Part shown: positions 33,791 through 42,355 of the stretch, in pieces
Layout: the number at the start of each line of letters is the position of its first letter
How positions within the stretch are numbered: the stretch's first letter is position 1
Assembly (NCBI GenBank): GCA_002429385.1
Contig: DIZL01000005.1
Location: 184,230-248,229, forward strand
DNA length: 64,000 nucleotides
Source of the DNA: Prolixibacteraceae bacterium UBA6029
GTDB taxonomy: Bacteria > Bacteroidota > Bacteroidia > Bacteroidales > Prolixibacteraceae
Reading direction: 5' to 3'
Notes under the pieces: model-generated
What the model saw: the letters and a program-made list of their open reading frames with translations, nothing else
Database searches by the model: none
What the model was told of the DNA's origin: nothing
Made by a program: the position numbers and the translations under genes

Positions 33791-35085
33791 TGACAGCCAT
33801 GAAACAATTTAAAAATATAATGCTCATAATGGTGCTCCTGATGGCTGTGTCCACTTCATGCACTGACAAGGTTTTTGAAACTTATACAGCCAATTCGCCC
33901 GTTTACATGAGCTATGATGCCTTGCGCTCATCCGTGAAAATGTCTGCTGCCCGTGACCTGAATACCCCGGGAAAGATCTACTTTAAGGACCAGTATATCT
34001 TTATCAACGAACGAATGAAAGGCGTGCATGTATACGACGTGAGCGACCCTGCAAATCCTCAAAACAAAGGGTTCATTGAAATTCCCGGAAACGTTGACAT
34101 TGCCATCAAAGACAATATTTTATATGCCGACAGCTATGTTGATCTGGTTTCGATTGACATTTCCAGTTTAGCTGCGATCAAAGAGGTCGGGCGTGTACAA
34201 AAGATTTTTCCCTATACTTTACCAATATATGATACCAACTACCCGGTTGCCAAACTGGATGAGACCAAAGGGATCATTACGGGTTGGGAAGTAAAGAGTG
34301 TTCGCCAGGAACTGGAACAACGGTATTACCCGGTATATTATAACTACGAAAGCCTGACGATGGATAAATACTATGGCGCGGCTAATACAGCTAGTACAGC
34401 GGGTACATCTTACGGAGTCGGTGGAAGTATGGCCCGTTTTGGCCTTTATCAGAATATGCTTTACATTGTCAATAACAATTCGTTACTCTCATTTAAGCTG
34501 AATACAAACTCGGATGCTGTCCTGGCAAATACCACTTACGTTAACTGGAATGTGGGAACTATTTTCATTACTGACAATCATATGTTCCTCGGAACACAAA
34601 ATGGCATGATTATTGAGTCGCTCGAAGTGCCTGAAAGTCCTTCGCAAGTAGGTTCATTCGCGCATATGACCTCCTGCGACCCGGTCGTCATTAAAGGCGA
34701 TTTAGCCTTTGTGACACTGCGCGGAGGGACTCCCTGCCGGGGTGGAACAACAAATGAGCTTGATGTAATACAGATGAACAATACTTATTCAGTATTTACG
34801 TTACTTATGTCATATCCGTTGTTTGGACCGCAGGGACTGGGAGTTGATGGTGACCTGCTCTTTATTTGTGACGGAGATGCCGGTCTTAAGATTTACAATG
34901 CATCCGATCCGCTGGCTATAACCCAGCATTTGGTAGCCAGTTTTCCGTTGATTAATGCATACGATGTCATTCCGGTAAACAATTACCTGTTCATGATCGG
35001 AGCCAGTGGGTTTACATTATACGACTATTCGAATATTCTGAACATTAAACAAATTGGGTTTATTCCCATCGTGAAAAATACATAA
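33790..35085 (+). CDS. Lipoprotein with LVIVD-like repeats
   Basis: 431 residues. A signal peptide ends in a lipobox (VSTSC, then TDKVFE), so it is a lipid-anchored envelope protein. Repeats of the form MKGVHVYDVSDPANPQNKGF, NVDIAIKDNILYADSY and LKIYNASDPLAITQHLVASF match the LVIVD/beta-propeller-like class. It starts one base inside the stop of the preceding gene; an ATG three codons later (33799) is equally possible. Last gene of the operon, followed by a terminator. Confidence 0.75.
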   Translation: MTAMKQFKNIMLIMVLLMAVSTSCTDKVFETYTANSPVYMSYDALRSSVKMSAARDLNTPGKIYFKDQYIFINERMKGVHVYDVSDPANPQNKGFIEIPGNVDIAIKDNILYADSYVDLVSIDISSLAAIKEVGRVQKIFPYTLPIYDTNYPVAKLDETKGIITGWEVKSVRQELEQRYYPVYYNYESLTMDKYYGAANTASTAGTSYGVGGSMARFGLYQNMLYIVNNNSLLSFKLNTNSDAVLANTTYVNWNVGTIFITDNHMFLGTQNGMIIESLEVPESPSQVGSFAHMTSCDPVVIKGDLAFVTLRGGTPCRGGTTNELDVIQMNNTYSVFTLLMSYPLFGPQGLGVDGDLLFICDGDAGLKIYNASDPLAITQHLVASFPLINAYDVIPVNNYLFMIGASGFTLYDYSNILNIKQIGFIPIVKNT

Positions 35086-35129
35086 CCCGTCCTTAATATC
35101 TGGACACTGAATTCTGTGGTATCCTCTCA

Positions 35130-35162
35130 AAAAAACCGGTCTGTAAACAGGACCGGTTTTTT
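35130..35162 (+). terminator. Terminator of the ECF sigma operon
   Basis: AAAAAACCGGTC (35130-35141) pairs with GACCGGTTTTTT (35151-35162) around a 9-base loop, with a T run. Confidence 0.9.
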
Positions 35163-35217
35163 ATTTATCACTAACCGCCTTCCACCCGCTCCCCATAATT
35201 TGACGCCTGTTTATTGT

Positions 35218-35304
35218 CTATCTGTACTAAATTCCATATAAAACTACAGATATAGTACAGATAGCCGTCAGATATACGCGAGTAGGTAGCAGGAGGGTAG
35301 GGAT
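35218..35304. repeat. 11-bp-phased array with a 12-bp inverted repeat
   Basis: CTATCTGTACTA (35218-35229) and TAGTACAGATAG (35253-35264) are a perfect inverted pair. Over it run in-phase 11-mers from 35239: TAAAACTACAG, ATATAGTACAG, ATAGCCGTCAG, ATATACGCGAG and TAGGTAGCAGG. CTGTACTA and TAGTACAG are the same inverted motif as in the two-copy element at 17.9 and 50.7 kb, so this looks like a core-only member. Confidence 0.7.
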
Positions 35305-35317
35305 TGTGAAAGTCTTA

Positions 35318-36151
35318 CTATTTATTCTTATCATGAGGCAAAACCTTCATCTTAGACCCAGGTAAATAGTTTTCGCTTGTTACTACTTTCTTACCTGATT
35401 TTATTTCAAGTTGCTTTCGTGCATCTCCTGCGATTTTTCCACCGGCTTTTGCCGCTCTCTTATTTTGCGCAAATCCTTTAGTATCAGTATTTACAACAAT
35501 TTCCTTGGTTGATGCTTCTCCTAACATGGAAAATATCAGTTCAAGGTCGGTCATGTGGTCTCTTAAGTTTTGTTTCTTCAATCCTTTTAATCCTTTATAT
35601 TCTATTGGTGTTAGACCAAAAGTAGCTTTTGAAATCTCAGCAGTTAGAATAGCATATTCTATTTGCTTTTTAACACCATGGCTATTCCATTCTTCAGTCA
35701 GTTCTTCCCGAATTGCAATGCTGCGCATACGCTTTTCAATCCATTCGTCAGAATATCCTTTTAGCTTTTATAGTTCTCTTGTTCGCTGAGTTGCCAGTTC
35801 TGGATTTTCTATTTCATCTAATCTGTCGGAGCCAACCTGTGCCAGCCAAAATTTGAATGGTTCAGCCTTAGGGGATGGAATAGACTGTCTGATACGTAAA
35901 AGGCTTTTTGCATTGGCACAACCCATTCGTTGCTTTCCACCAGCGGTTTCTACCCAAAGGGTAGGTACAATTTGTACCCACCCTTTGGCAAGTTCATCGT
36001 CACGTTGTCGCATATGTTTGATGTATTGTTTAGGGTCTTTACTATCTGTCAGGACCAAAACAACATCTTCAACTACGAAATACCACTTTTGGTCGCTTTC
36101 GTTCCAAACTGTACGTATTTGGTTACTCTCAAAAAGTTTAATATTGCTCAT
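35318..36151 (-). pseudogene. BRO-N-domain (phage antirepressor-like) protein split by one stop codon
   Basis: Read on the minus strand from the ATG at 36151: MSNIKLFESNQIRTVWNESD, KWYFVVEDVV (BRO-N domain) and onward to NPELATQRTREL, then TAA at 35768-35770, then in the same frame KLKGYSDEWIEKRMRSIAIR, EELTEEW and a C-terminal half ending KVLPHDKNK. Intact relatives, as I remember them, read straight through here with a Tyr, so a single TAT/TAC to TAA change explains the split. Both halves otherwise look well kept. The family is used by phages and also occurs as lone chromosomal genes in Bacteroidota. Confidence 0.75.
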
Positions 36152-36157
36152 AAACAA

Positions 36158-36534
36158 GCTTGTTAAAAATTACAAAACCACTGCCGCCCATTATTCACAG
36201 ACCTGGTAGTTTGATATTAAACGTTCTAGTGGAATTGCGTTCTGAATCAAAATTAAATCTTAAAATTAAGAATTCCAATTATTTCTTTTTTACCAAATAT
36301 ATCTCATGCACCCCCGCTCTTCCAGAGATGCAAAACCAAAGAGATTATAGAATATCTGGTTTTTTGTATTCAGATACAGGATGTAAACGATGCACCCCCT
36401 TCGCAGCGTCACTGAGCCGGTGAGTACTTTGGATGATCAACAGGTCATCCCCGCTGGTGTAGAAACCTTATACTTAAAATATTAAATCCTTTAAAAAATG
36501 ATTAAATTTGTCTCATTAAAAGCCAACCAATCAG
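36158..36534. other. 377-bp gap holding repeat A copy 1 and the GNAT-module promoter region
   Basis: No gene is seen. The left 180 bases are AT-rich with a possible ATCTC...GAGAT hairpin near 36301-36330, then repeat A (36342-36467), then about 65 bases before the GNAT-like gene. A short frame from the ATG at 36499 stops after 20 codons and is not supported. Confidence 0.45.
36342..36467. repeat. 126-bp repeat A, copy 1
   Basis: Aligns with 37606-37730 with one gap and roughly 80% identity by eye. The best-kept blocks are TTATAGAATAT, TGGTTTTTTG, GCACCCCCTTCGCAG, GTCACTGAGCC, GATCAACAGG and CCGCTGGTGTAGAAACC. GGATGA and TCATCC form a small hairpin around TCAACAGG, kept with a bulge in copy 2. 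The two copies are direct repeats bracketing the GNAT-like module. Confidence 0.8.
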
Positions 36535-37038
36535 ATGCCAAAGATTTCACAAAAGATTGACAAACTTAGCAATTCAATCGAAAACCGTATTTCAGGCGAT
36601 AGTTTTGCAACTGATGTAATTGAATTGAAAATTGAGGAATTGAAAGCACTGAAAAAAGCATGGAAATTTGATTGGAACAAAGAATTTTCATACGGTAACA
36701 AGGTTTACAAATTGGTAATCAGGACAGCTCCTGAGGTAATTCAGGGACTTTTGAGCATTAGTGACAAAGGAGATCATATTTTTATGAATTTGATAGAATC
36801 GGCTCCTCATAACTTTGGCAAAAGTAAAATCTATGAAGGCGTTGCCGGAAATTTAGTAGCTTTTGCCTGCCAGGTTTCCTATGATAAAGGATATGGCGGA
36901 ATTGTGGTTTTTGAAGCTAAAACAAAGTTGATTGAGCATTATAAACTAACTTTGGAAGCACAAATGATTACAAGCAATCGAATGTTTGTTGATACGAAAC
37001 CGGCATTACGCTTAATTGATAAATACTTTAATAAATAA
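36535..37038 (+). CDS. GNAT-fold-like protein of an uncharacterised family
   Basis: 167 residues starting MPKISQKIDKLSNSIENRIS and then GDSFATDVIEL. The C-terminal half (FMNLIESAPHNFGKSKIYEG, VAGNLVAFACQVSYDKGYGG, IVVFEAKTKLIEHYKLTLEA) has the layout of a GNAT acetyltransferase core: strand, loop, helix, with the V.GNL.A.A segment where acetyl-CoA would bind. The usual R/Q-xx-G-x-G/A motif is not exact, so activity is uncertain. I recall similar stand-alone Bacteroidota proteins without an assigned function. The next gene starts 4 bases after its stop, so the pair is coupled. Possible toxin of a two-gene module; this is inference only. Confidence 0.6.
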   Translation: MPKISQKIDKLSNSIENRISGDSFATDVIELKIEELKALKKAWKFDWNKEFSYGNKVYKLVIRTAPEVIQGLLSISDKGDHIFMNLIESAPHNFGKSKIYEGVAGNLVAFACQVSYDKGYGGIVVFEAKTKLIEHYKLTLEAQMITSNRMFVDTKPALRLIDKYFNK

Positions 37039-37042
37039 CGTT

Positions 37043-37381
37043 ATGGGACACATAAAAGAACCGGAGGGGATTGATTTCACTGTAATACCACAAACCAAGC
37101 CCGACAAAGAAACTGATAAATTAGTCAGTGAATTTATAAGAAAGCGAAAATTAGAAAACCCCAAGGAGCGGGCCAAAATAGAAGCAAAAGCTAAAGATAT
37201 TATTCGGAAATACAAAGCTTCACGCGGCTTGGTCGAGACAACTGAAGTTTCAGGAAACATAAAAGAACCGAAAGGGGTTGATTTTACTGTGATACCAAGA
37301 ACAAAGCCTGATGAAGAAACGGATAGAATGGTAAGCGAATTTATCCAAAGCTATAAGCCGAAAAATGGAAATACCAATTAA
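37043..37381 (+). CDS. Small protein with an internally duplicated 33-residue unit
   Basis: 112 residues from the ATG at 37043. Two copies of one unit: IKEPEGIDFTVIPQTKPDKE (then TDKLVSEFIRKRK) near the start and IKEPKGVDFTVIPRTKPDEE (then TDRMVSEFIQSYK) near the end, joined by a charged helix (NPKERAKIEAKAKDIIRKYK). Identity between the units is about 75% by eye. It begins 4 bases after the GNAT-like gene. Small charged partners with a helical tail are typical of antitoxins, and a duplicated binding unit could hold two partner molecules. No known domain is recognised. Confidence 0.65.
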   Translation: MGHIKEPEGIDFTVIPQTKPDKETDKLVSEFIRKRKLENPKERAKIEAKAKDIIRKYKASRGLVETTEVSGNIKEPKGVDFTVIPRTKPDEETDRMVSEFIQSYKPKNGNTN

Positions 37382-37599
37382 GAGAACCAAATGAAATTAA
37401 TACTATTCGGGTTGAAAAAGCCCCTAATATAGATGGCTTTAAAGTTAAAAACGTGTTTAATGACAATACAGTAAGAACAGTAGACTTTGGTAATTTTCAG
37501 GAAATGAACTTCTTCCCGCTCTTCAGGATATGCAAATCCACACCAGCTGGATCGTTTACGCCAAAAAGCAAAAAGGACAAAACTGGCTTTTTGGCGTAA
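37372..37599 (+). pseudogene. DUF2442-like remnant without a start codon
   Basis: A frame without ATG reads YQLREPNEINTIRVEKAPNI, then DGFKVKNVFNDNTVRTVDFG and NF. The 'I..V..A....GFKVKNVFNDNTVRTVDFGNF' pattern resembles the first half of DUF2442 proteins (compare the intact gene at 56819). Similarity is lost after NF, and the frame then runs into the hairpin at 37555-37600 and stops. It overlaps the end of the duplicated small gene. Confidence 0.35.
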
Positions 37600-37600
37600 A
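37555..37600. terminator. 15-bp perfect hairpin between the GNAT module and repeat A copy 2
   Basis: TTTACGCCAAAAAGC (37555-37569) and GCTTTTTGGCGTAAA (37586-37600) are exact complements with a 16-base loop, and pairing goes on outward with one mismatch. There is no T run directly after it, so it may be a terminator-like or structural element of the repeat rather than a standard terminator. Confidence 0.5.
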
Positions 37601-37605
37601 GGATG

Positions 37606-37730
37606 AAATTATAGAATATTTGGTTTTTTGCATACAGATTCATGGTTTATACAAAGCACCCCCTTCGCAGAGTCACTGAGCCGATGATTCCTGGGAATGA
37701 TCAACAGGCCATCCCGCTGGTGTAGAAACC
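37606..37730. repeat. 126-bp repeat A, copy 2
   Basis: Second copy of the repeat at 36342, one base shorter. It is followed at 37758-37780 by TTTACAAATCCATACCAGCTGGG, echoing the TGCAAATCCACACCAGCTGG at 37531-37550. The CCAGCTGG segments pair imperfectly with the CCGCTGGTGT ends of the repeats, giving each copy a matching outside partner. Confidence 0.8.
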
Positions 37731-38454
37731 GGAACCTGGATCTGAAGTTAAGAAGTATTGTTTACAAATCCATACCAGCTGGGTATTTTGGTGTCCGCCA
37801 GCCGGCGGATTGTGTCTTGGCGTTTTTGTGGCAAGAGAAGAAAGGGAAAGAGGGGGGGCCTGAAAAATCCCGATATCCATCGGGACAGGATGACGGGAAA
37901 GGGAAAAATACAAATGTGCAGAACGTGCAGAACGCAGAAAAAATGAATTACACGCCCGCCTGCCATTGTCAGGAATTAACAAATTAAGGAAGTCAAGAAA
38001 GTTGAGGAAGCATATGAATTTAGAGTAAAGCGTAAATGGAGTAAATGTCGGAAATGATTTACTGAGCGGGTGGCTCGAAGTTACCCGTTCAGTAAGGCCC
38101 GCTGCGCAAAACACACCATCTGGACGCAAAATTCACCGATGCCTTGCAAAAGAGCGCTTTCATAGTTACATTTATGAAATAAATGTCGGATATGGATTTT
38201 TAATGGTGAAGTTTAGAGAGAAAGATTCTATCGATAATCTTGTTTGCAGGCAGAATTGTCATGTTGAATGAATTGGTATATTGAAACTGGGAACAGGGTG
38301 GTTGAATAAACCGAATTAAAAGAATATATTTCAACAGAAAAGATCTGTCTAAAAATGAAAGCGCTTGAAAGTGATTTCGTTTGTGAATATAGAAATGATA
38401 AAAAGAACAGGTAACTATGTATTAGTCTTATTTTTATTCAATTATAACTGACTT
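37731..38454. other. Degenerate gene-free region before the xylan cluster
   Basis: About 720 bases without a supported gene. The frames present lack starts, motifs and sensible composition. The region contains a palindromic hairpin at 37868-37885 (TCCCGAT, ATCC, ATCGGGA), a GC-rich palindrome near 37791-37806 (CCGCCAGCCGGCGG) and repeat B copy 1 at 38061-38186. The last 250 bases should hold the promoter of the GH43 gene; no clear TAnnTTTG is visible. Confidence 0.45.
38061..38186. repeat. 126-bp repeat B, copy 1
   Basis: Aligns without gaps to 42624-42749; by hand count 104 of 126 positions match. Both ends form hairpins: ACTGAGCGGGT with ACCCGTTCAGT at the left, and ACATTTAT with ATAAATGT (loop GAA here, GTA in copy 2) at the right. 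The central block CGCAAAATTCACCGATGCC followed by TTGCAA is almost identical. Copies 1 and 2 are direct repeats that bracket the xylan cluster. Confidence 0.85.
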
Positions 38455-40071
38455 ATGGAAACAAAGCCACTAAAACTAACATTTTCAGGATTCAAATTCC
38501 TCGTCTTATTTTTCTTTTTGGGAATAACGCTGACCAGCTTTTCACAAACCGGATTCAAGAACCCGGTAATTCCTGGTTTTTATCCCGACCCCAGTGTTTG
38601 CAGGGTAAATGACGATTACTACCTGGTTAATTCCTCCTTTGAATATTTCCCCGGAGTGCCGGTTTTTCACAGCCGTGACCTGGTCAACTGGGAACAGATT
38701 GGCTATTGCCTGACCCGTGATTCGCAGCTTCCGCTGAAAAAATGCTGGGCTTCAGGAGGAATTTATGCACCTACGATCCGCTACCACGAAGGAAAATTTT
38801 ATATGGTGACCACCAATGTTTCGGGCGGAGGAAACTTTTATGTAACTGCCACCGATCCTGCCGGTGAATGGAGCGAACCGGTCTGGGTGAAACAGGGCGG
38901 CGGAATCGATCCAACGCTTTTCTGGGACGAAAACGGCAAATCGTATTTCCTCAGCAATACAGGAATTCACAATGATGGCAGTAACCGGGATGGTATTCAT
39001 CTTTCGGAAATTGACATCAAAACCGGTAAACTCACTTCCGAGCCGGTCTGCATCTGGAATGGTACAGGAGGCCGTTATCCTGAATCTCCGCATCTTTACC
39101 AGAAGGACGGTTACTATTATCTGATGATTGCCGAGGGTGGAACCGAATACGGACACAAGGTGACTATCGCCAGAAGCCGGTATATTTATGGTCCGTATGA
39201 TGCTTGTCCTTTCAATCCAATCCTGACTCAAATTAACCGCGATACCCAAAACAGTCCGATACAGGGAAGCGGTCATGCCGACCTGATTCAGGCAAACGAA
39301 GGAAGCTGGTGGATCGTTTTCCTGGCATTCCATCCCCAGAATGGTCAACACCATCTGACCGGCCGCGAAACTTACCTTGCACCGGTAAGCTGGCCCGAAA
39401 ATGGCTGGCCATCTGTCAATGGAAGCGGGACCGTTTCTGTGGACATGAATTGCAAAACGCTTCCATTAAAACCATTTGCAAAGAAACCGGTCAGGGATGA
39501 TTTCAGTACCTCAAAGCCTTCTTTCGACTGGAATTACCTGAGAAATCCTGCCAGAGAAAACTATGTATTTAATGTGCAAAAAAGCAAACTGATTCTAAAA
39601 GGATCAGCAGTTACCATCAATGATGCCGATTCGCCAACGTTTTTAGGTCGCCGGCAGGATCAGATTAGTTTTCAGTCCACCACGCTCCTGAATTTTGCCC
39701 CATCCAATGCCAATGAAGAAGCAGGTTTCACAGCGCTAATGAACGAACGTTACCATCTTGATCTGGTAAAAACGAAAGGTAAACTGATTCTTAGATACCG
39801 TCTGGGGGAAATAAGACACGTCGAAAAAGAAGTTTCGGTAAATGAGAAAACGGTTTACCTGAGAATCGAAAGTACTCCTGAATTCTATTCGTTTTCGTAC
39901 AGTTTGGATGGAAAGGATTTCAAGGCATTGGGGAAAGTCAATACCAACCTGATCAGTACTGAAACAGCAGGCGGATTTACAGGCGTATTTCTCGGACTCT
40001 TTGCTTCAGGAAACGGAAAAGCAAGCCAGACTCCGGCAGAATTCGAATGGTTTGATTATGCCGGAAAATAA
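38455..40071 (+). CDS. GH43-family beta-xylosidase/alpha-arabinofuranosidase
   Basis: 538 residues with a signal peptide (to FSQT). The five-bladed propeller of GH43 is visible: NPVIPGFYPDPSVCRVNDDY with the catalytic base Asp in PDPS, SSFEYFPGVPVFHSRDLVNW, the pKa-modulating Asp in GGGIDPTLFWDENG, and the acid Glu in RYPESPHLYQKDGYYY. After about residue 345 comes a beta-sandwich domain of the kind that closes xylosidase-type GH43 active sites. It removes xylose or arabinose from xylan oligomers. First gene of the GH43-ThuA-GH10 cluster. Confidence 0.92.
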   Translation: METKPLKLTFSGFKFLVLFFFLGITLTSFSQTGFKNPVIPGFYPDPSVCRVNDDYYLVNSSFEYFPGVPVFHSRDLVNWEQIGYCLTRDSQLPLKKCWASGGIYAPTIRYHEGKFYMVTTNVSGGGNFYVTATDPAGEWSEPVWVKQGGGIDPTLFWDENGKSYFLSNTGIHNDGSNRDGIHLSEIDIKTGKLTSEPVCIWNGTGGRYPESPHLYQKDGYYYLMIAEGGTEYGHKVTIARSRYIYGPYDACPFNPILTQINRDTQNSPIQGSGHADLIQANEGSWWIVFLAFHPQNGQHHLTGRETYLAPVSWPENGWPSVNGSGTVSVDMNCKTLPLKPFAKKPVRDDFSTSKPSFDWNYLRNPARENYVFNVQKSKLILKGSAVTINDADSPTFLGRRQDQISFQSTTLLNFAPSNANEEAGFTALMNERYHLDLVKTKGKLILRYRLGEIRHVEKEVSVNEKTVYLRIESTPEFYSFSYSLDGKDFKALGKVNTNLISTETAGGFTGVFLGLFASGNGKASQTPAEFEWFDYAGK

Positions 40072-40162
40072 TTCGATGTGGGCAAGCTATCCGCTGTGAG
40101 CCCCTTCAGTCATTAAATAAGCATATTTGAATAAAAAACAATAATCACAATATTTTTAAATC

Positions 40163-41059
40163 ATGAAAATCAAACTTATTCTTTTTTTACTGTTCTTTTC
40201 ATTTCTATCATTTGGGGCTAAACCAATTAAGGTGATGCTGCTGACCGGACAAACCGATAAATATCATAACTGGCCGGTAACTTCTTCACAGTTGAAAGCG
40301 ATACTTGATCATCAGGAAATATTTAAAACGGATGTGGTTTTATTCCCGGCTACAGGAGAAGCCCTGGATCAGTTTTTACCTGATTTTTCAAGGTATAAAG
40401 TCGTTGTTTTGGATTTGAATATCCCTGAATGGCCTGAGAAAGTCAAAACAGCTTTTGAAAAATATGTGCAAAATGGTGGCGGTGTGGTTGTCGTTCACGA
40501 AGCCAATAATGCTTGTCCAAACTGGAAGGCATACAACCTGATGACCGGCCTGGGAGGCTGGGGTGGTCGTAATGAAAAATCAGGATCTTACTGTTACTGG
40601 AAAGACGGTCAGTATGTAACCGACAATTCTCCGGGACCGGGCGGGGCACACGGTCAGCGGATTCCTTTTGTAATTAATGTCCGCGATTCGGAACATCCAA
40701 TCACCAAAGGCCTTCCGAAGAAATGGCTGCATCAGAATGACGAACTGTATGGCAATCTGAGAGGTCCGGCTCAAAATATTCACATTCTGGCGACCGCCTT
40801 TTCGACCAAAGAAACAGGCGGAACAGGTAAAGAAGAACCAGTTCTGTTTACCATTACATACGGAAAAGGCCGGATTTATCATTGCGTACTGGGTCATACA
40901 GGCACAGATTTTAGCGATTCGGTTCAAGACGTAGGGTTTCAAGTCACATTTTCACGCGGAACTGAATGGGCTGCTACTGGTAATGTAAAACAAAACCTTC
41001 CGACAGAATTTCCGACAGAAACAACTGTTTTGCTACACAACCTCTCCAAATTAAAGTAA
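40163..41059 (+). CDS. Secreted ThuA-domain protein
   Basis: 298 residues with a signal peptide (SFLSFGA). The ThuA-like (trehalose-utilisation, amidotransferase-fold) pattern is clear: IKVMLLTGQTDKYHNWPVTS, FPATGEALDQFLPDF, YVQNGGGVVVVHEANNACPN, YGNLRGPAQNIHILATAFST and ITYGKGRIYHCVLGHTG. Such proteins often sit in polysaccharide-degradation clusters of Bacteroidota; a sugar-processing role is likely, but the reaction is not established. Between two glycoside hydrolases, 91 and 17 bases away. Confidence 0.88.
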   Translation: MKIKLILFLLFFSFLSFGAKPIKVMLLTGQTDKYHNWPVTSSQLKAILDHQEIFKTDVVLFPATGEALDQFLPDFSRYKVVVLDLNIPEWPEKVKTAFEKYVQNGGGVVVVHEANNACPNWKAYNLMTGLGGWGGRNEKSGSYCYWKDGQYVTDNSPGPGGAHGQRIPFVINVRDSEHPITKGLPKKWLHQNDELYGNLRGPAQNIHILATAFSTKETGGTGKEEPVLFTITYGKGRIYHCVLGHTGTDFSDSVQDVGFQVTFSRGTEWAATGNVKQNLPTEFPTETTVLLHNLSKLK

Positions 41060-41076
41060 ATAAACCTTGATAATAA

Positions 41077-42315
41077 ATGAACCTTAGATATCAACTTTTC
41101 AGGCTTCTTAGCCTTTTTGCTATTGGTCTATTGATTTTATACCAGCCACTTACGATGTTCGCAGGAAATAGAAGAGCTACGAATGCAGTGGATAATGATC
41201 TGACGATACGTCAGATCATTGATAAATATTATTCAAAAAGCAACTTCTTTTTTGGTTGTATTTCAAAAGCGAAGTTTTTTACAGATGAAGGAATTGCAGA
41301 AAAGGAGATTTACCTTAAAGAGTTTTCATACAATACTCCTGAAAATGAATTTAAACAGCGGGTGGTTTATCCGGAGCCGAATGGGAAATGGCAGGATTCG
41401 TATTATCAGCAATTGATAGACATGGCACGCAGCAATAAACAGGTTGTTCGGGCACATTGTCCAATATCACCTCAATGTTCAAAATGGGCCAAAGAGGATA
41501 ACCGGACCGCAGAAGAATTGAAACCTGTTGTGATTGAGTTTATGACCAGAATAAGCAAAGTCCTTGAAGCCAATAAAGATGTGGTGAAATGGATGGATGT
41601 GGTGAATGAAACGGTCTGTCCCGTTACCATAAAAGGCATCGGTTACCAGGCCGAAAGCAAAACAGATAATATAACCTACAATTCCGGAGATTGGTTTGGG
41701 CCTCGATCAGGATCATCCTTCTGGGAAAATCCATGGACTATTATAGGTTTCGAAAACGATACTCCGCTTAAAGTGCCCACCTATATCAAATTGTCGTTTG
41801 AATTGACTAATCAATATGCTCCAAGTATTAAGAAACTCTATAACCATAATGGTGGAATGGAAGATGCGGCTTGGGATAAAGTTAAAAACACAGTGCTATA
41901 TCTTCGAAGTAAGGGATTAAAAGTGGATGCTATTGGATGGCAGGCTCATGTGCCTTATGGTTTCGAAAATGTACCGGGAAATATGCAAAAACTGAATGAT
42001 CTGATAGATTGGTGTTACAAGAATAACCTGGAGTTTCACGTCACTGAACTGGATATCAAAATGGGAAAAAATGTTGACAACCTGATTTTCAAGGAAAAGG
42101 AAAAGGAAATTGCCGGTACTTACGGTGCAATTGTAGAAACGATGCTGAAAAAAATTGGTAAAGGTGCGGTCGCTATCAATTGCTGGACCATCAAGAACAA
42201 AATTAACCAGGACGAAGGGTATTTTGCGGGATTATATGATGCTGATTTAAAGCCAACCACAGCCTTACTTCGGATCAAAGAACTGTTGCTTGAATATGCT
42301 CCCGGCCAAAGATAG
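41077..42315 (+). CDS. GH10-family endo-1,4-beta-xylanase
   Basis: 412 residues with an N-terminal hydrophobic segment (signal or anchor). GH10 barrel features: ATTIRQ-like opening with YYSKSNFFFGCISKAKFF, VVRAHCPISPQCSKW, the acid/base Glu in WMDVVNETVCPV, YNHNGGMEDAAWDKV, and the nucleophile Glu in FHVTELDIKMG. The HCPISPQCSKW segment, where many family members read H.LVWH.Q.P.W, marks a divergent subgroup, so the exact substrate (plain or decorated xylan) is less sure. Cuts xylan internally and feeds the GH43 enzyme upstream. Confidence 0.88.
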   Translation: MNLRYQLFRLLSLFAIGLLILYQPLTMFAGNRRATNAVDNDLTIRQIIDKYYSKSNFFFGCISKAKFFTDEGIAEKEIYLKEFSYNTPENEFKQRVVYPEPNGKWQDSYYQQLIDMARSNKQVVRAHCPISPQCSKWAKEDNRTAEELKPVVIEFMTRISKVLEANKDVVKWMDVVNETVCPVTIKGIGYQAESKTDNITYNSGDWFGPRSGSSFWENPWTIIGFENDTPLKVPTYIKLSFELTNQYAPSIKKLYNHNGGMEDAAWDKVKNTVLYLRSKGLKVDAIGWQAHVPYGFENVPGNMQKLNDLIDWCYKNNLEFHVTELDIKMGKNVDNLIFKEKEKEIAGTYGAIVETMLKKIGKGAVAINCWTIKNKINQDEGYFAGLYDADLKPTTALLRIKELLLEYAPGQR

Positions 42316-42355
42316 CGCAGAAACGAAAATTAATCAGAGTCTTTGCAATTCAATT

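Noticed and set aside
36342..37730. Integron-type gene cassette with attC sites
   Set aside because: The repeats are about the right size and structured, but I cannot find the GTTRRRY/RYYYAAC core sites, and no integrase is in the window.
37697..38129. Several 60-140-codon frames on both strands
   Set aside because: They overlap each other, lack starts with ribosome sites, and have low-complexity, Pro/Arg/Ser-rich composition typical of non-coding DNA.
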